A stretch of 64,000 nucleotides of DNA from Euborellia annulipes (taxonomy: Eukaryota > Arthropoda > Insecta > Dermaptera > Anisolabididae). The DNA lies in contig JAKCPI010025175.1 of the NCBI GenBank assembly GCA_023213315.1, positions 19,033 through 83,032 on the forward strand, given 5' to 3'. A program made the position numbers and the translations under genes. Of the stretch, positions 53,064-62,300 are shown piece by piece. Under the pieces are notes generated by a model that did not search any database, was not told the DNA's origin, and worked only from the letters and a program-made list of their open reading frames with translations. How positions within the stretch are numbered: position 1 is the first letter of the stretch; each line of letters begins with the position of its first letter.

Positions 53064-53137
53064 GGCGAATAAAAATTAAAAGATTTTTTTTTATTTAATC
53101 TCCAAGCTGCAAAGTTCCTTGGGATCCTGATTAAAAA

Positions 53138-53325
53138 CTCTGAAGATATATTCAGGGCAAAATTTAATTCCACTACACAGTCGACGTTTTGGGGCCCTGA
53201 ACGCCTCCCTTCTTCAGAACTAATAAATTAAATTCATAAAACCAGATTAGTTCTAAAGAAGATGACGTTCAGACTCCCAAAACGTTGACTCTATAATGGA
53301 ATTAAATTTTGGTCTAAATATACGT
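53138..53325. mobile_element. Inverted-repeat element with decayed hammerhead-like cores
   Basis: GGGCAAAATTTAATTCCA and TGGAATTAAATTTTGGTC arms. Left core (minus, 53183-53217): CTGAAGA, A, GGG...CCCC, AAAACGTC. The right one is more damaged. A TA-flanked MITE lies at its right edge. Confidence 0.65.
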
Positions 53326-53326
53326 A

Positions 53327-53529
53327 CTGTGAGGGACAATATTAACCATGCATTTTCTACTTGTGATTATTTCATTGTTTTTATAAAAGAAAATGAAAAT
53401 CTTTAATGAAAATTTTCTAGGTTTGAACCATGAAAGTTTCCATTAAAAAATATATAATATTTTTTTAAAAACAATGAATTAATCACAAGTAGAAAACTCA
53501 TGGGTGGGACTTAATATTCTCCCTCACTG
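53327..53529. mobile_element. TA-flanked mariner-like MITE, intact copy
   Basis: 203 bp with TA on both sides (53325-53326; 53530-53531). Ends CTGTGAGGGACAATATTAA and complement; inner TTTTCTACTTGTGATTATTT pairs with AATTAATCACAAGTAGAAAA. Sister of the interrupted copy at 6.6 kb. Confidence 0.88.
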
Positions 53530-53531
53530 TA

Positions 53532-54025
53532 CCTCCGTAATTATTTGAATATCTTCATCAGGATTTTCAAATCTTTATTATTGATATAAATGAATCTCTA
53601 TATAATAAGAAAAGAATTATAATTTTTTGCATCAAGTGTAAATAAGGCGCATGTATAAAATATAGATATATAGGTCCTAAATAATATTTTAAATCAGTCA
53701 ACAACAGTATTTGGACATTTGATAAAAAAATTTTATTTTATTTTTTATAAAGAATCATGTCATGATATCAATTGAATTCGTTCTGATTTTCTTGAATCAT
53801 TATTCAATTTGATCTCATAATTTAATATAGACTTATTTTTAATATTCTTAAAAGATAAATGAGAGGCATTATATTCTATATTGAACGATTCATTTTGTAA
53901 TTAAAATCAGAATGAATTCATTTAATACAAATATATATATATATATGAAATGACTTGGCACTTTATAGAAAAATAAACTTATAACAGTTCGGTGCAATTT
54001 TATTATGGCTTTAAAAAATCGGATT
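53532..54025. other. Unassigned AT-rich stretch
   Basis: GAATATCTTCATCAGGATTT at 53549 resembles the core side of a ribozyme-like element continuing past the MITE. ATAT run near 53931-53946. Also inverted GAATTCGTTCTGATTTT / AAAATCAGAATGAATTC around 53770-53920. Confidence 0.45.
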
Positions 54026-54201
54026 CCCAGGTAGAAATTCAACCTTAAAATTAGCTAATATTAAGCTAATTTTCTAAGTTTAAGCTTAAAATTAGCTAAC
54101 AAAATTAGCTTAGTTTAAGCTTATTTTGTAACGCTTTTCTAAGCTAGCAGCAAGCTTACCGAATTAGCTTAAAATTAGCTAAAAAAACTAGCTAAAAATA
54201 A

Positions 54202-54500
54202 GGTTGTTTTGTTAGCTTAAAATAAGCTTGAAATTAGCTTAAAATAAGCTTAAAATTAGCTAACAAAACTAGCTAAGGGCAAGGTTGTTTTGTTAGCTTA
54301 AAATAAGCTTGGAATTAGCTTAAAATAAGCTTAAAATTAGCTAACAAAACTAGCTAAGGGCAAGGTTGTTTTGTTAGCTTAAAATAAGCTTGGAATTAGC
54401 TAAAATAAGCTAAAATTAGCTAACAAAACTAGAAAAATAAGGTTGTTTTGTTAGCTTAAAATAAGCTTGGAATTAGCTAACAAAACTAGCTAAGGGCAAG
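54202..54500. repeat. Tandem 81-bp repeat in left end of foldback element
   Basis: Starts at 54202, 54283, 54364 and 54441. Each unit contains TAGCTTAAAATAAGCTTGGA and CTAACAAAACTAGCTAAGGG; the last two units have internal deletions. Confidence 0.88.
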
Positions 54501-55184
54501 GTATGGTATTTTGAGTTAAAAAAAAAGTATTTGCAAAAAATAAAATTTTTATTTAAAATATTTTTCCAACACAAACAAAAGATATAAAATACATATATAT
54601 GGACCATTTATTTTGAAAGTGGTGTAAGTCCACTTTTTACAAAAAATGAGAAATCACATAATTTATCAATATATATTTATTTTTAAAACATGCAGTTAAT
54701 AAATCACCATGTTATATTCTTTATGAAACCAAGCACTTAGCACTGGACCTAAAAATCTAAAAAAAAATATTTAATCATTTAACCTTATTTCTTATTTATT
54801 TTATATGTAATAAATATACTTACATAAATGATGAATAGCGTCTTTCAGGGGGGGGGGCAAAAGAGATATTTAAAAAATTAGTTTGCACCCCTCGAATTTT
54901 TAAAACACAAATTTAAATTCTAAAAAAAAAATTCACGATCCTATCAGGCCTAAAGTTTGTAGACTAGACCATAGATATATAGATATGCAAGCCCGTCAAA
55001 GTTGGCCAATGTCGACATTTGGCGCAAAATTCAAATTAACCAAACTAACTGCAGGCCCACACAGAAGAGCGCACCAGTGCCATAATCAGCTAGGGCGCTT
55101 GATTTTAAAAATTGTTACTTTCTCCTACCTATACATATATATAAATTAATATTATAGGTAGGTTTCATAAATTAGAAAAAAATT

Positions 55185-55313
55185 GAAAATTGGAGCCTAA
55201 GGCCTCTGATTACGTAAAACATCTTAAATGAATAAAAATAAAGGCTAAAAAATTATTTTTTTTTTTTATTCATTGAAGATTTTTAAATAATCAGAGGCCT
55301 TAGGCTCCATTTT
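55185..55313. repeat. Palindromic MITE inside the foldback element
   Basis: AAAATTGGAGCCTAAGGCC and GGCCTTAGGCTCCATTTT arms of about 27 bp, continuing with AACATCTTAAATGAATAAA / TTTATTCATTGAAGATTT. Confidence 0.75.
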
Positions 55314-55754
55314 CCTATATATTTAAAGAATTGAATAATTAATAATAAAACCTGAAAATAGAAATTTGGTTTAATAAGGAAAACAAATTATTGATAAAAC
55401 ACTTTTATTTAAAAAAAAAAAAGATTGTATTACATCAAACTAATTATAAAAAAACAAAAATTAAAATAATTCTAAAAGAAAAGACAATGTATGTTCATTT
55501 ACAAGTGACATATACATTCATATACATACATATGCAAACACGTGTTCTCCAAAATGCTTCAAATCAGTAGGCAAATATGTAAAATCAGTGTTAATTCAAT
55601 ATACAAATTATCTAAAATTTATAGAAAATATTTGAAAGAACTTAAAATTTGTTTATTAAACTTCTGAAAGAAAAATTGTTTACATTTTCTAGACAAATTC
55701 CAAATCATATGTTCCAAACAGGTTGATCTGTGCAGGTTCCAAATACAACTAATA

Positions 55755-56063
55755 CTAGCGCGCCCAAGCGGCCAGACTTTCAAACAGTTTTTTCAAACGT
55801 AGCGACGCTAGCGCTAAGCGCCAAAGTGCGATAGGGCCTGGTAAACGTTTGTGAGTAAAGTTTTGAACTGTCAAATCGTGTGAGTTACACCACCCTGAGA
55901 CTAACCTGACCAAAGCTGCCTGTGTCCACTCTAACTGTAAATTCTTTTGTTTACAAATGCTTCCCCTTTTTGGGTTTTTCCAGGTAGGCAGGGGTCTTTT
56001 TTTTAAATTATAAATAAAAGAGTTAAAATTCAAGAATAATATTAGATTACTATTTACACTCAT
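55755..56063 (-). CDS. Candidate ORF inside foldback element, unknown
   Basis: 102 codons on the minus strand from an ATG. The C-terminal 55 residues (from about NLQLEWTQAALVRL to the LAAWAR end) are more protein-like than the low-complexity N-terminus and lie in a GC-moderate patch (55750-55930) unlike the surrounding AT-rich DNA. No domain is recognised. It may be a relic of an element-encoded protein, a captured host exon, or chance. Confidence 0.2.
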   Translation of the reverse strand: MSVNSNLILFLNFNSFIYNLKKRPLPTWKNPKRGSICKQKNLQLEWTQAALVRLVSGWCNSHDLTVQNFTHKRLPGPIALWRLALASLRLKKLFESLAAWAR

Positions 56064-56344
56064 TCTAAGTAATTAAAAAATTTATTATTTAAATTTTATT
56101 TCATATACTGATACTCTGCCAAATTTATATTTATTAAGAATAATTATTCAAAATGATTTTTCTCAAATTAAAAATTTTTTTATATACATTTGATAGAAGA
56201 GCAGGTGCTATGGAGGGGGGGGGAGGGGGTTTGCCTGCGGCCCTGGTCAGTACCTTAAGATAAAAGTAATTACTTATTCGAATACAATACAACCTTATAG
56301 TATCAATGGAATGCAAGGTTGCTTTAAGCTAGATATCCAAGATA

Positions 56345-56600
56345 AAAACGAACCTTGAAATTAGCTTAGAAAAACAAGCTAAAATAAGCTAAAAACAAGC
56401 TAATAATAAGCTAAAAACAAGCTAATAATAAGAAGGAAAAGCTAATAATAAGCTAAAAATAAGCTAATAATAAGCTAATAACAAGCTAATAATAAGCTAA
56501 TAATAAGCTAATATTAAGCTAATAATAAGCTAGAAATAAGCTTAAAAAACTATCTTAGACTCTAAGCTTAAATAAAGCTAATTCTAAGCTAATAACTTGT
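56345..56600. repeat. TAAGC array in right end of foldback element
   Basis: About twenty words of the form AAGCTAATAAT or AAGCTAAAAAC at 10-12 bp spacing, complementary in type to the left array. Confidence 0.85.
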
Positions 56601-56626
56601 CCGACTAAGATAAATTTCTACCTGGG

Positions 56627-57942
56627 TTGTAAATAATAAATCAAGATATCATTTGGCCACTTCTTGGAGGTTTTGTTTTATTAAAAATATGTAAAAAAAA
56701 AAAAAAAAAATATTTGATTTGTAAGCTTGATCCCATTTTATGAATCACACACACAAATTGTCAAAGATTATAAAAAAAAAATAAATAAATAAAACAAAAA
56801 AGACATGGTCTATTTGTTTTTAAGGGAATTTATATTAAATAAACTTTTATCTCCCTCCCCGAAGAGGGTGGGTTATTAAAAATTCCGAAAAATAAAATTT
56901 ATATATTTTTTTTATTCTACATTTTCCACCTGAGATTCCCACTTTATGACAAATTAGTCAACCAACTTTTTTTTTTTAAGATTTAAAACGATTAATCCAA
57001 AGAGAATAAAATAAAGTTTATTAAGATAGTTAAACAATCAGACAAGGATATAAAAATTTTTATTTTTATTCCTTGACAAATGTTTCTATCAAAAAAAAAA
57101 AAAGAACCTATAGAAATTATTATTATCAATAAATTGATTATTATATTATTTCTTTTTAATAAGGAATAATATTTATTATACTTTCGAATGATAAAATATG
57201 ATAAGAATTTAGCATAAATTAATGAAATTTTATTAAATTGGTTAATAACGAGTTTGACAGATGAATGTATAAAATGCAAAAAATAAACAATTGGTGTCGA
57301 AATTTAATATTGTGAATATTTAAATACTACTTACATAAGGTGAAAATCACTGCAGGATTATTAAATCACACATTAAATATAAATAAACTCACTAAACAAA
57401 TGTAAAAGACACACAACACACGCAAGCTGTCACTTGGAGCACTCGGGCAAAGAGTATAGGAGCAAGGAGACTGCGGCCAGGGAGCAAAACAATGGCGCTG
57501 CCAGTCAATTTTTAAAAATAACAAAAAATTAATTATTTTAAAATAGTAATAAATAAATAATTTTAAATAATCTCTTCTAAATGAATTCAATAATATTTAT
57601 TATAATTACATTCCACAAAAAAGGAATTATAAATTCATAATATTCAATTTACTGCCAAATTCAAATATATTAATTCAGTCAAAATTTTTTTTAAATGTTT
57701 TTACAAATAAAAAATCGATTAAATCACTACTAGTATTATTATATTGTGTTTGGTGTCGGTTGGTTTGTTCCACTGCATGTTTGCATCGTTACTAATTTAA
57801 CTTTTATTGTCTGCAACAATGTAAACTTTTATTATTTATTAACAATGTAACTAAATTATCATTTTTCTTTATTAATGTAAAAACACATCCTTGGATAAAC
57901 TTATTTTACTGGTATTTATGAAGAACAGGTCTACCCTTATAA
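56627..57942. other. AT-rich stretch with a GC-moderate patch
   Basis: Mostly AT runs. 57421-57510 is richer in GC (CAAGCTGTCACTTGGAGC) but shows no motif. ORFs at 56992-57590 are AT-run translations. Confidence 0.5.
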
Positions 57943-57974
57943 TTTTTATTGTCTAAAAATTTCTTTGAATTTAG

Positions 57975-58067
57975 GAATTCACAGTTTGTGCACCTAGAAC
58001 ATGGAGCAATAACTTTGCCCAAGGGACTGGATGAAGAAATTACAAACTCACAATTTTATCACCACCG
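57975..58067 (+). other. Possible 93-nt exon, unknown product
   Basis: Preceded by a T-rich TTTCTTTGAATTTAG acceptor and followed by GTATGA. One frame reads NSQFVHLEHGAITLPKGL and on through DEEITNSQFYHH, open from 57943 to the TAG at 58082. Composition is protein-like, and 93 nt keeps the frame. I recognise no family; the neighbouring DNA gives no partner exon. Confidence 0.25.
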
Positions 58068-58089
58068 GTATGATCAAGTATAGAAGAGA

Positions 58090-59034
58090 TGTCGGAGATA
58101 TTTATAACGGAATGCAGGTATTCAGACAAACATCAACAATAGAATAAAGAGTAGCCTATTTTAATACAAAAAAATCCAGTGTTTATTTTTTTAACCACAA
58201 AATCAAATTTATTCACACTATTTAAACAAAAAAAAGGAATGTTGATAAAATGTTGTAAAATAAACAATGTCTAACTGTTTAGCTTTTAGGAAAAATTTTT
58301 TTTTTCTATTAATTCGAGTATTTTATTTCAAATATTATTCTTGTATAAATAAACAATAACAATGAGCTATCAGGAGTCACCGCGACCAAATGGAAGCTTT
58401 CATTCTGCTGATAAAAATATATTATGAGTAAATGTAGCGGAAAGGCGACAGCAGCTGAATAAAAAAAATGATGATGGTGGTGGTGGGTTTAGTGCATTGG
58501 GGTCAGGAGACCCCGCTGCTGGTTTGAATTTGGACAAAGTCCAGTGTTTCAAAGCTTTAAATATTTTAATGCGCTAAAATTAGTTAGATATGACGACAAG
58601 TTAATGACAAAATAATGTTTTCATTAAAGTTAAAATTTTGTTAATGTACACATACACAGTATAGGCCTAGTATACAAATTTATAATAAAATTGCTTCCAA
58701 ATAATCGCGTGATATCACCACCCACACTCTCACCCTAACGATAATATATTCATCCCCCTCTCTCTTGTTTAATTTAAAGCTTTTTAGTCTACTAGAGTCA
58801 ACCACTATAACAATTTCCATTATTTTCTTTTGCAATATTTACTGAAACAACAATAACACATTTACTATATATATATATATACTGTAGTATATAAAAGAAA
58901 AAAAAAGAATTGAATCCTCTTTAATGATGTTAACTGATCATTTGATCTTATTATCAATAGGGGGTTCAAAACTCGCTAAGACTAGTTTATAAGGGAAGTA
59001 TACATTTTAATAAATACATATATTAATAAATAAT
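58090..59034. other. Unassigned stretch with a tRNA-like fragment
   Basis: GATGATGGTGGTGGTGGG then TTTAGTGCATTGGGG and CTGGTTTGAATTTGG (58468-58535) could be a worn SINE head. TA run 58867-58882. No gene. Confidence 0.45.
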
Positions 59035-59167
59035 ACTTCACTTCATTCACTCCCATTCAAACTCACACAGTCCAAAAGGCTTAAATAAAATCATCGGACT
59101 GCCTGTAGTCCGAACCTTCGACGTTCGGTATAAGAGGCACGCAACCAACTACACCAATCCCGAGGGC
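59035..59167 (-). mobile_element. SINE1 copy, internally deleted
   Basis: Minus strand: GCCCTCGGGATTGGTGTAGT, box B region, GGCAGTCCGATGATTTTATT, then directly the tail. The hairpin and GGCC...GCC segment are missing. Confidence 0.75.
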
Positions 59168-59989
59168 AAACAAATCAAGTTATTTGTTTGTTTATTTTAT
59201 ACACAAAAATTGGAAAATGTTTTTGTTTTTTTTTGTGGTGGTGTTTTATACAATTTTTTTTTCGGCCCAGCAAAATTTCTGGTTTGTGAAACGCTGGGCT
59301 ATACAATAAATAAAACCAATGGAGACGATCACTGTGAAGAGATCTATTTGCCTTTTCGGTCATTAAAATTATTTCACTAAACAACATTTACCATATACTT
59401 AAGAATCTAGCTATCGGGTGGGGACTTAATTGTGGCGCGCACTGTACCTAACTAAATAATAATCTCCTAACTCTTTTTGTTCTTGAGATATTTTATTCGC
59501 AGACAGATCATTTTGCGGGACTTTTTTTTTGGAATGAGAAAGCCTCAAAATGAGTATTTATCTACATTTTACCAGGATCGCAAAATACTTTAAGTCTAAA
59601 TAAATATAATTTTAGGTAAGGGGAATAAAATAGAATAACCAACATCAACTAACAACAACAAAAAATAAAATCGAAAGTTGTAGTGTAATGTACTAGTGTC
59701 ACATCAGATTTTTTTTTAGTTTATTTTTTTCTTTTTTTTTTATTATCACGAAAACTTTATTTAAAGTGTTAGTCATATAGTGTGTATGACCTTGCTTGAA
59801 TGCAATGATCTGACGCCTTGGCCTCCAACCAAGATCAAGATCAATACTGAAACAGTAAGAAAGTAAAGAAGGCTGAAAATTCATTATATTCCCTCTATTT
59901 TTAAAAATAATCATAAAAAAAAAAATGTTTCAAATCATCCTTTGTTGTTTGAATTAAATTAACTAGCCGCGACACCTGATTTAGGCGGT
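59168..59989. other. Repeat debris: hAT end and hairpin-element pieces
   Basis: At 59262-59304 CGGCCCAGCAAAATTTCTGG...GTGAAACGCTG resembles the right end of the 41.0 kb hAT. 59445-59590 matches the 3' part of the hairpin-headed family (CTAACTCTTTTTGTTCTTGAG, ATTTTGCGGGAC). 59671-59712 carries a worn half of its hairpin (TAGTGTCACATCAGATTTTT). Confidence 0.5.
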
Positions 59990-60196
59990 TTTTTTTTTAA
60001 CACTCACACTTTTTTCTCATTCACACAGTCTTTTCGGCAACTCAGACCATATAAAACTTTACGATAACCGTTATATATGATATCTATTGGGGGTCCAGGC
60101 ATTTCTATTTAAGCCATTTGGGATCCAAATGGCTTAAATAAAATCATCGGACTGCCTGGGGTCCGAACCCGCTCTACCCACTACACCAAGCCCAAG
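59990..60196 (-). mobile_element. SINE1 copy
   Basis: Minus strand copy with tail AGTTTTATATGGTCTGAG and GCCGAAAAGACT, hairpin AAGCCATTTGG, box B CGGGTTCGGACCCC. The head lacks part of the anticodon-side segment. Confidence 0.88.
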
Positions 60197-60929
60197 AGTA
60201 GTCATTTGTGATGCATACCTTCCAGCATCCAGTGTTGATAATCATCAACTTTTATCTTATTTATTTACAATAATATTTTTAAACTCAAGATTATTAGCAT
60301 TTGAAATGTAATTAGATCACAATTTTTAATTTTAAGAGAGGGTACTATTTTATTTTATTTTTTTTTTTTTAACGTGAATATGCAAATCGGATGCTTTTTT
60401 ATTTGAAAAATTATTCAAATGCAAACTAATTGAGTTTATCAAGATTTTTTTTTCTCTCTCCTCCGCCTACAAATATGTCACCACACTTCGTTTTTTTTTT
60501 TTATATTTTTCCTCCCTGGTAATTCCGTAGGAGTACTTAAGTGCACCCTCGCTCGCTCGCTCTGTTGTTGTTAAATTCTCTCTATCCCTACTGAAATGCA
60601 GTTGTACTTAAGAGGCTCTCTGACTGTTTTTCCTAGATGACGATGAGAAAGCAAAATTGCCTCAACTCACGACGCCACGTTAATTATTCATGGAGTCAAC
60701 TTGTATATAATGAATCGCAGCCTATTGTAACATCAATTAGTTAAGTGTAAGTGGGAAAGTAGCTAAGCTATCATCAACAAAATCCGCTTTTATTCTCCCT
60801 TGATCAAAATGAACCATGATAGAGTAGAGTATATGAACAATCATTATTTTTTTTTGTTTGTTTTTTTATTACACTTGGGGAATATACTTTCGAAACAAAC
60901 AAATAGTAAAAGTGAATAAATATGGTTGC
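60197..60929. other. Unassigned stretch, partly GC-moderate
   Basis: 60520-60780 is less AT-rich (CTCGCTCGCTCGCTC, GACGACGATGAG-like words) and free of recognised repeats. It could be regulatory; nothing specific is visible. Confidence 0.4.
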
Positions 60930-61005
60930 CATGGTAACAAAATTAAATATAAGTTTATAAATATTACATCTTGAATTTTAATATATCTCACGAAAATCGC
61001 CTTTT
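60930..61005 (-). mobile_element. Hairpin-headed element fragment
   Basis: GGTTGCCATGGTAACAAAAT and ATCTTGAATT match the inverted body; ends are lost. Confidence 0.55.
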
Positions 61006-61109
61006 TTTTGGTAGGCCTATACGATTCTCATCCCAACTTTTCAAACGCATATTTCGATTATTTATTTACCCATTATTATGAAAAATAATCGATTATTTTG
61101 CCCGCCCTA

Positions 61110-61553
61110 GTTTTAGTTTTCACACAGCCTTTTCGGCAACTTAGGCCATATAAGGCTTTACGATAACCGTTATATGGACCCTGTTACGCAATAGTGTGTC
61201 AAGCGCCAGCTACCGAGATTTGACAAAATTAACATTAAAGTTTTTTTGTTTTGATTAGATTATATGTAATTTTTTTTTTTTTTGTCAATTGTGCAAGTAA
61301 CATTAAATATAAATTTTTTAGGACATGTTTTATAAAAAAAAATACTATTAATTATAGCATTTGAAACAATATTCCGTGCTTAACTCAATTTTTAGTTTTT
61401 TTTTTGCGCTTGAAACACTAATGCATAACAGGGTACATATATGATAATATCTATTGGGGGTTCAGGCATTTCTATGTAAGCCATTTGGTATCCAAATGGC
61501 TTAAATAAAACCATCGGACTGCGTGGGATCCATGCCCGCGACCCTTGGTATAA
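61110..61553 (-). mobile_element. SINE1 copy split by a MITE
   Basis: Right part: box B region, GGCTTAAATAAAACCATCGG, AAGCCATTTGG hairpin. Left part: tail with CTTATATGGCCTAAGTTGCC and GAAAAGGC. The 255-bp MITE lies between. No clean flanking duplication was found. Confidence 0.82.
61179..61433. mobile_element. 255-bp MITE with CCCTGTTAYGCA ends
   Basis: Ends CCCTGTTACGCAATAGTGTG and complement CACTAATGCATAACAGGG; identity over about 28 bp is 24 matches, ending in CAAGCGC/GCGCTTG. Interior is T-rich with no ORF. Class uncertain. Confidence 0.75.
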
Positions 61554-61559
61554 TTTAAC

Positions 61560-62159
61560 TTAGAGTAATGATTAACTTTAATCTCCCTCTGCCTACTGAT
61601 CCATCCCTCCCTTGTTTTTGGAGATGATCTCTCTGCACAGGCCATAAACTCAACTAGGAATGTATCATATCAATACGAGAAGTGTTCATTCATTCTCCTC
61701 TTCTTTTATGAACTCCTAAGAAGAAGATTCCCTCATTTATTTCTAGGTATATATATATATGAAGTCTGATAACACGTTGCCTCCTCCCCCGTTTGGTATT
61801 CAATCAATATCTCCCCCCCTCCCTTCCTTTCGCTCTCTTTCGATTTTATTCCTTTTCAAGCCCCCCTAAAAGTCGATTATCTCCACATTCCGATCTGATT
61901 CCGTTCAGGATATAATTACCTCCTATTTGAATCCATTTCGCTCTCTTTTCTTAATTTTTTTTTTTTTTTGTGTGAATGTGAATGCTATTGATTTTATTGA
62001 ACTAAAAAAAAAAAAGTTGACCGATCTACTTTTCTTTAATTAATTTATTTAGACAGTATCGTATTCAGAGATCAAAAAAAAAAAAAAAAAAAAAAATTAG
62101 AGGTCATAAATTTATTTTTATTAAAATAATTATGTGTTAAGTTTTACTTTCACGTTAAA
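61560..62159. other. Unassigned stretch
   Basis: C- and T-rich tracts (61785-61870), TA run 61750-61760, poly-A of about 22 at 62074-62095. Nothing recognised. Confidence 0.5.
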
Positions 62160-62300
62160 ATATTAATAATGACGTTTCGAGCGAGGCATGGTGCCTTAAT
62201 AATACTGAATAATAATAATATAACTAGCTATATTTAGGGAAAAATACCAGCTAGCATATTTCATTTATTAAGCTGACGTTTTAGTCGCAGACCTATCTAT
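62160..62300 (-). mobile_element. Ribozyme-element remnants
   Basis: GACGTTTCGAGCG...GCCTTAATAAT at 62171-62203 keeps GAAACGTC on the minus strand but not CTGATGA. AAGCTGACGTTTTAGTCGCAG at 62271 is a second worn piece. ACTAGCTATATTT resembles the 40.9 kb MITE. Confidence 0.4.

Larger units (their letters stand above)
52785..53112. mobile_element. Inverted-repeat element with hammerhead-like cores
   Basis: Arms: GGAACTTTGCAG and CTGCAAAGTTCCTTGG outside, then TTTTTATTCGCGGACGTTTC and GAAACGTCGGCGAATAAAAA, then ACGATCTTAGG/CTTAGGATCGTG near the centre. About 330 bp. Confidence 0.78.
54026..56626. mobile_element. 2.6 kb foldback-type element with GCTTA/TAAGC arrays
   Basis: Ends CCCAGGTAGAAATT and AAATTTCTACCTGGG are exact complements over 13 bp. 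A TT may be duplicated on either side. Inside each end is an array of AGCTTA-like words: left 54040-54500, right 56345-56600 in reverse orientation. The left array has four ordered units of 77-81 bp beginning GGTTGTTTTGTTAGCTTAAA. The interior of about 1.8 kb has no transposase, so the superfamily is open; foldback elements are the closest structural analogue. Confidence 0.8.

Noticed and set aside
54040..56600. CRISPR-like or satellite array
   Set aside because: The repeats are bounded by exact inverted ends and are inverted between ends, so they belong to one foldback element in a eukaryotic genome.
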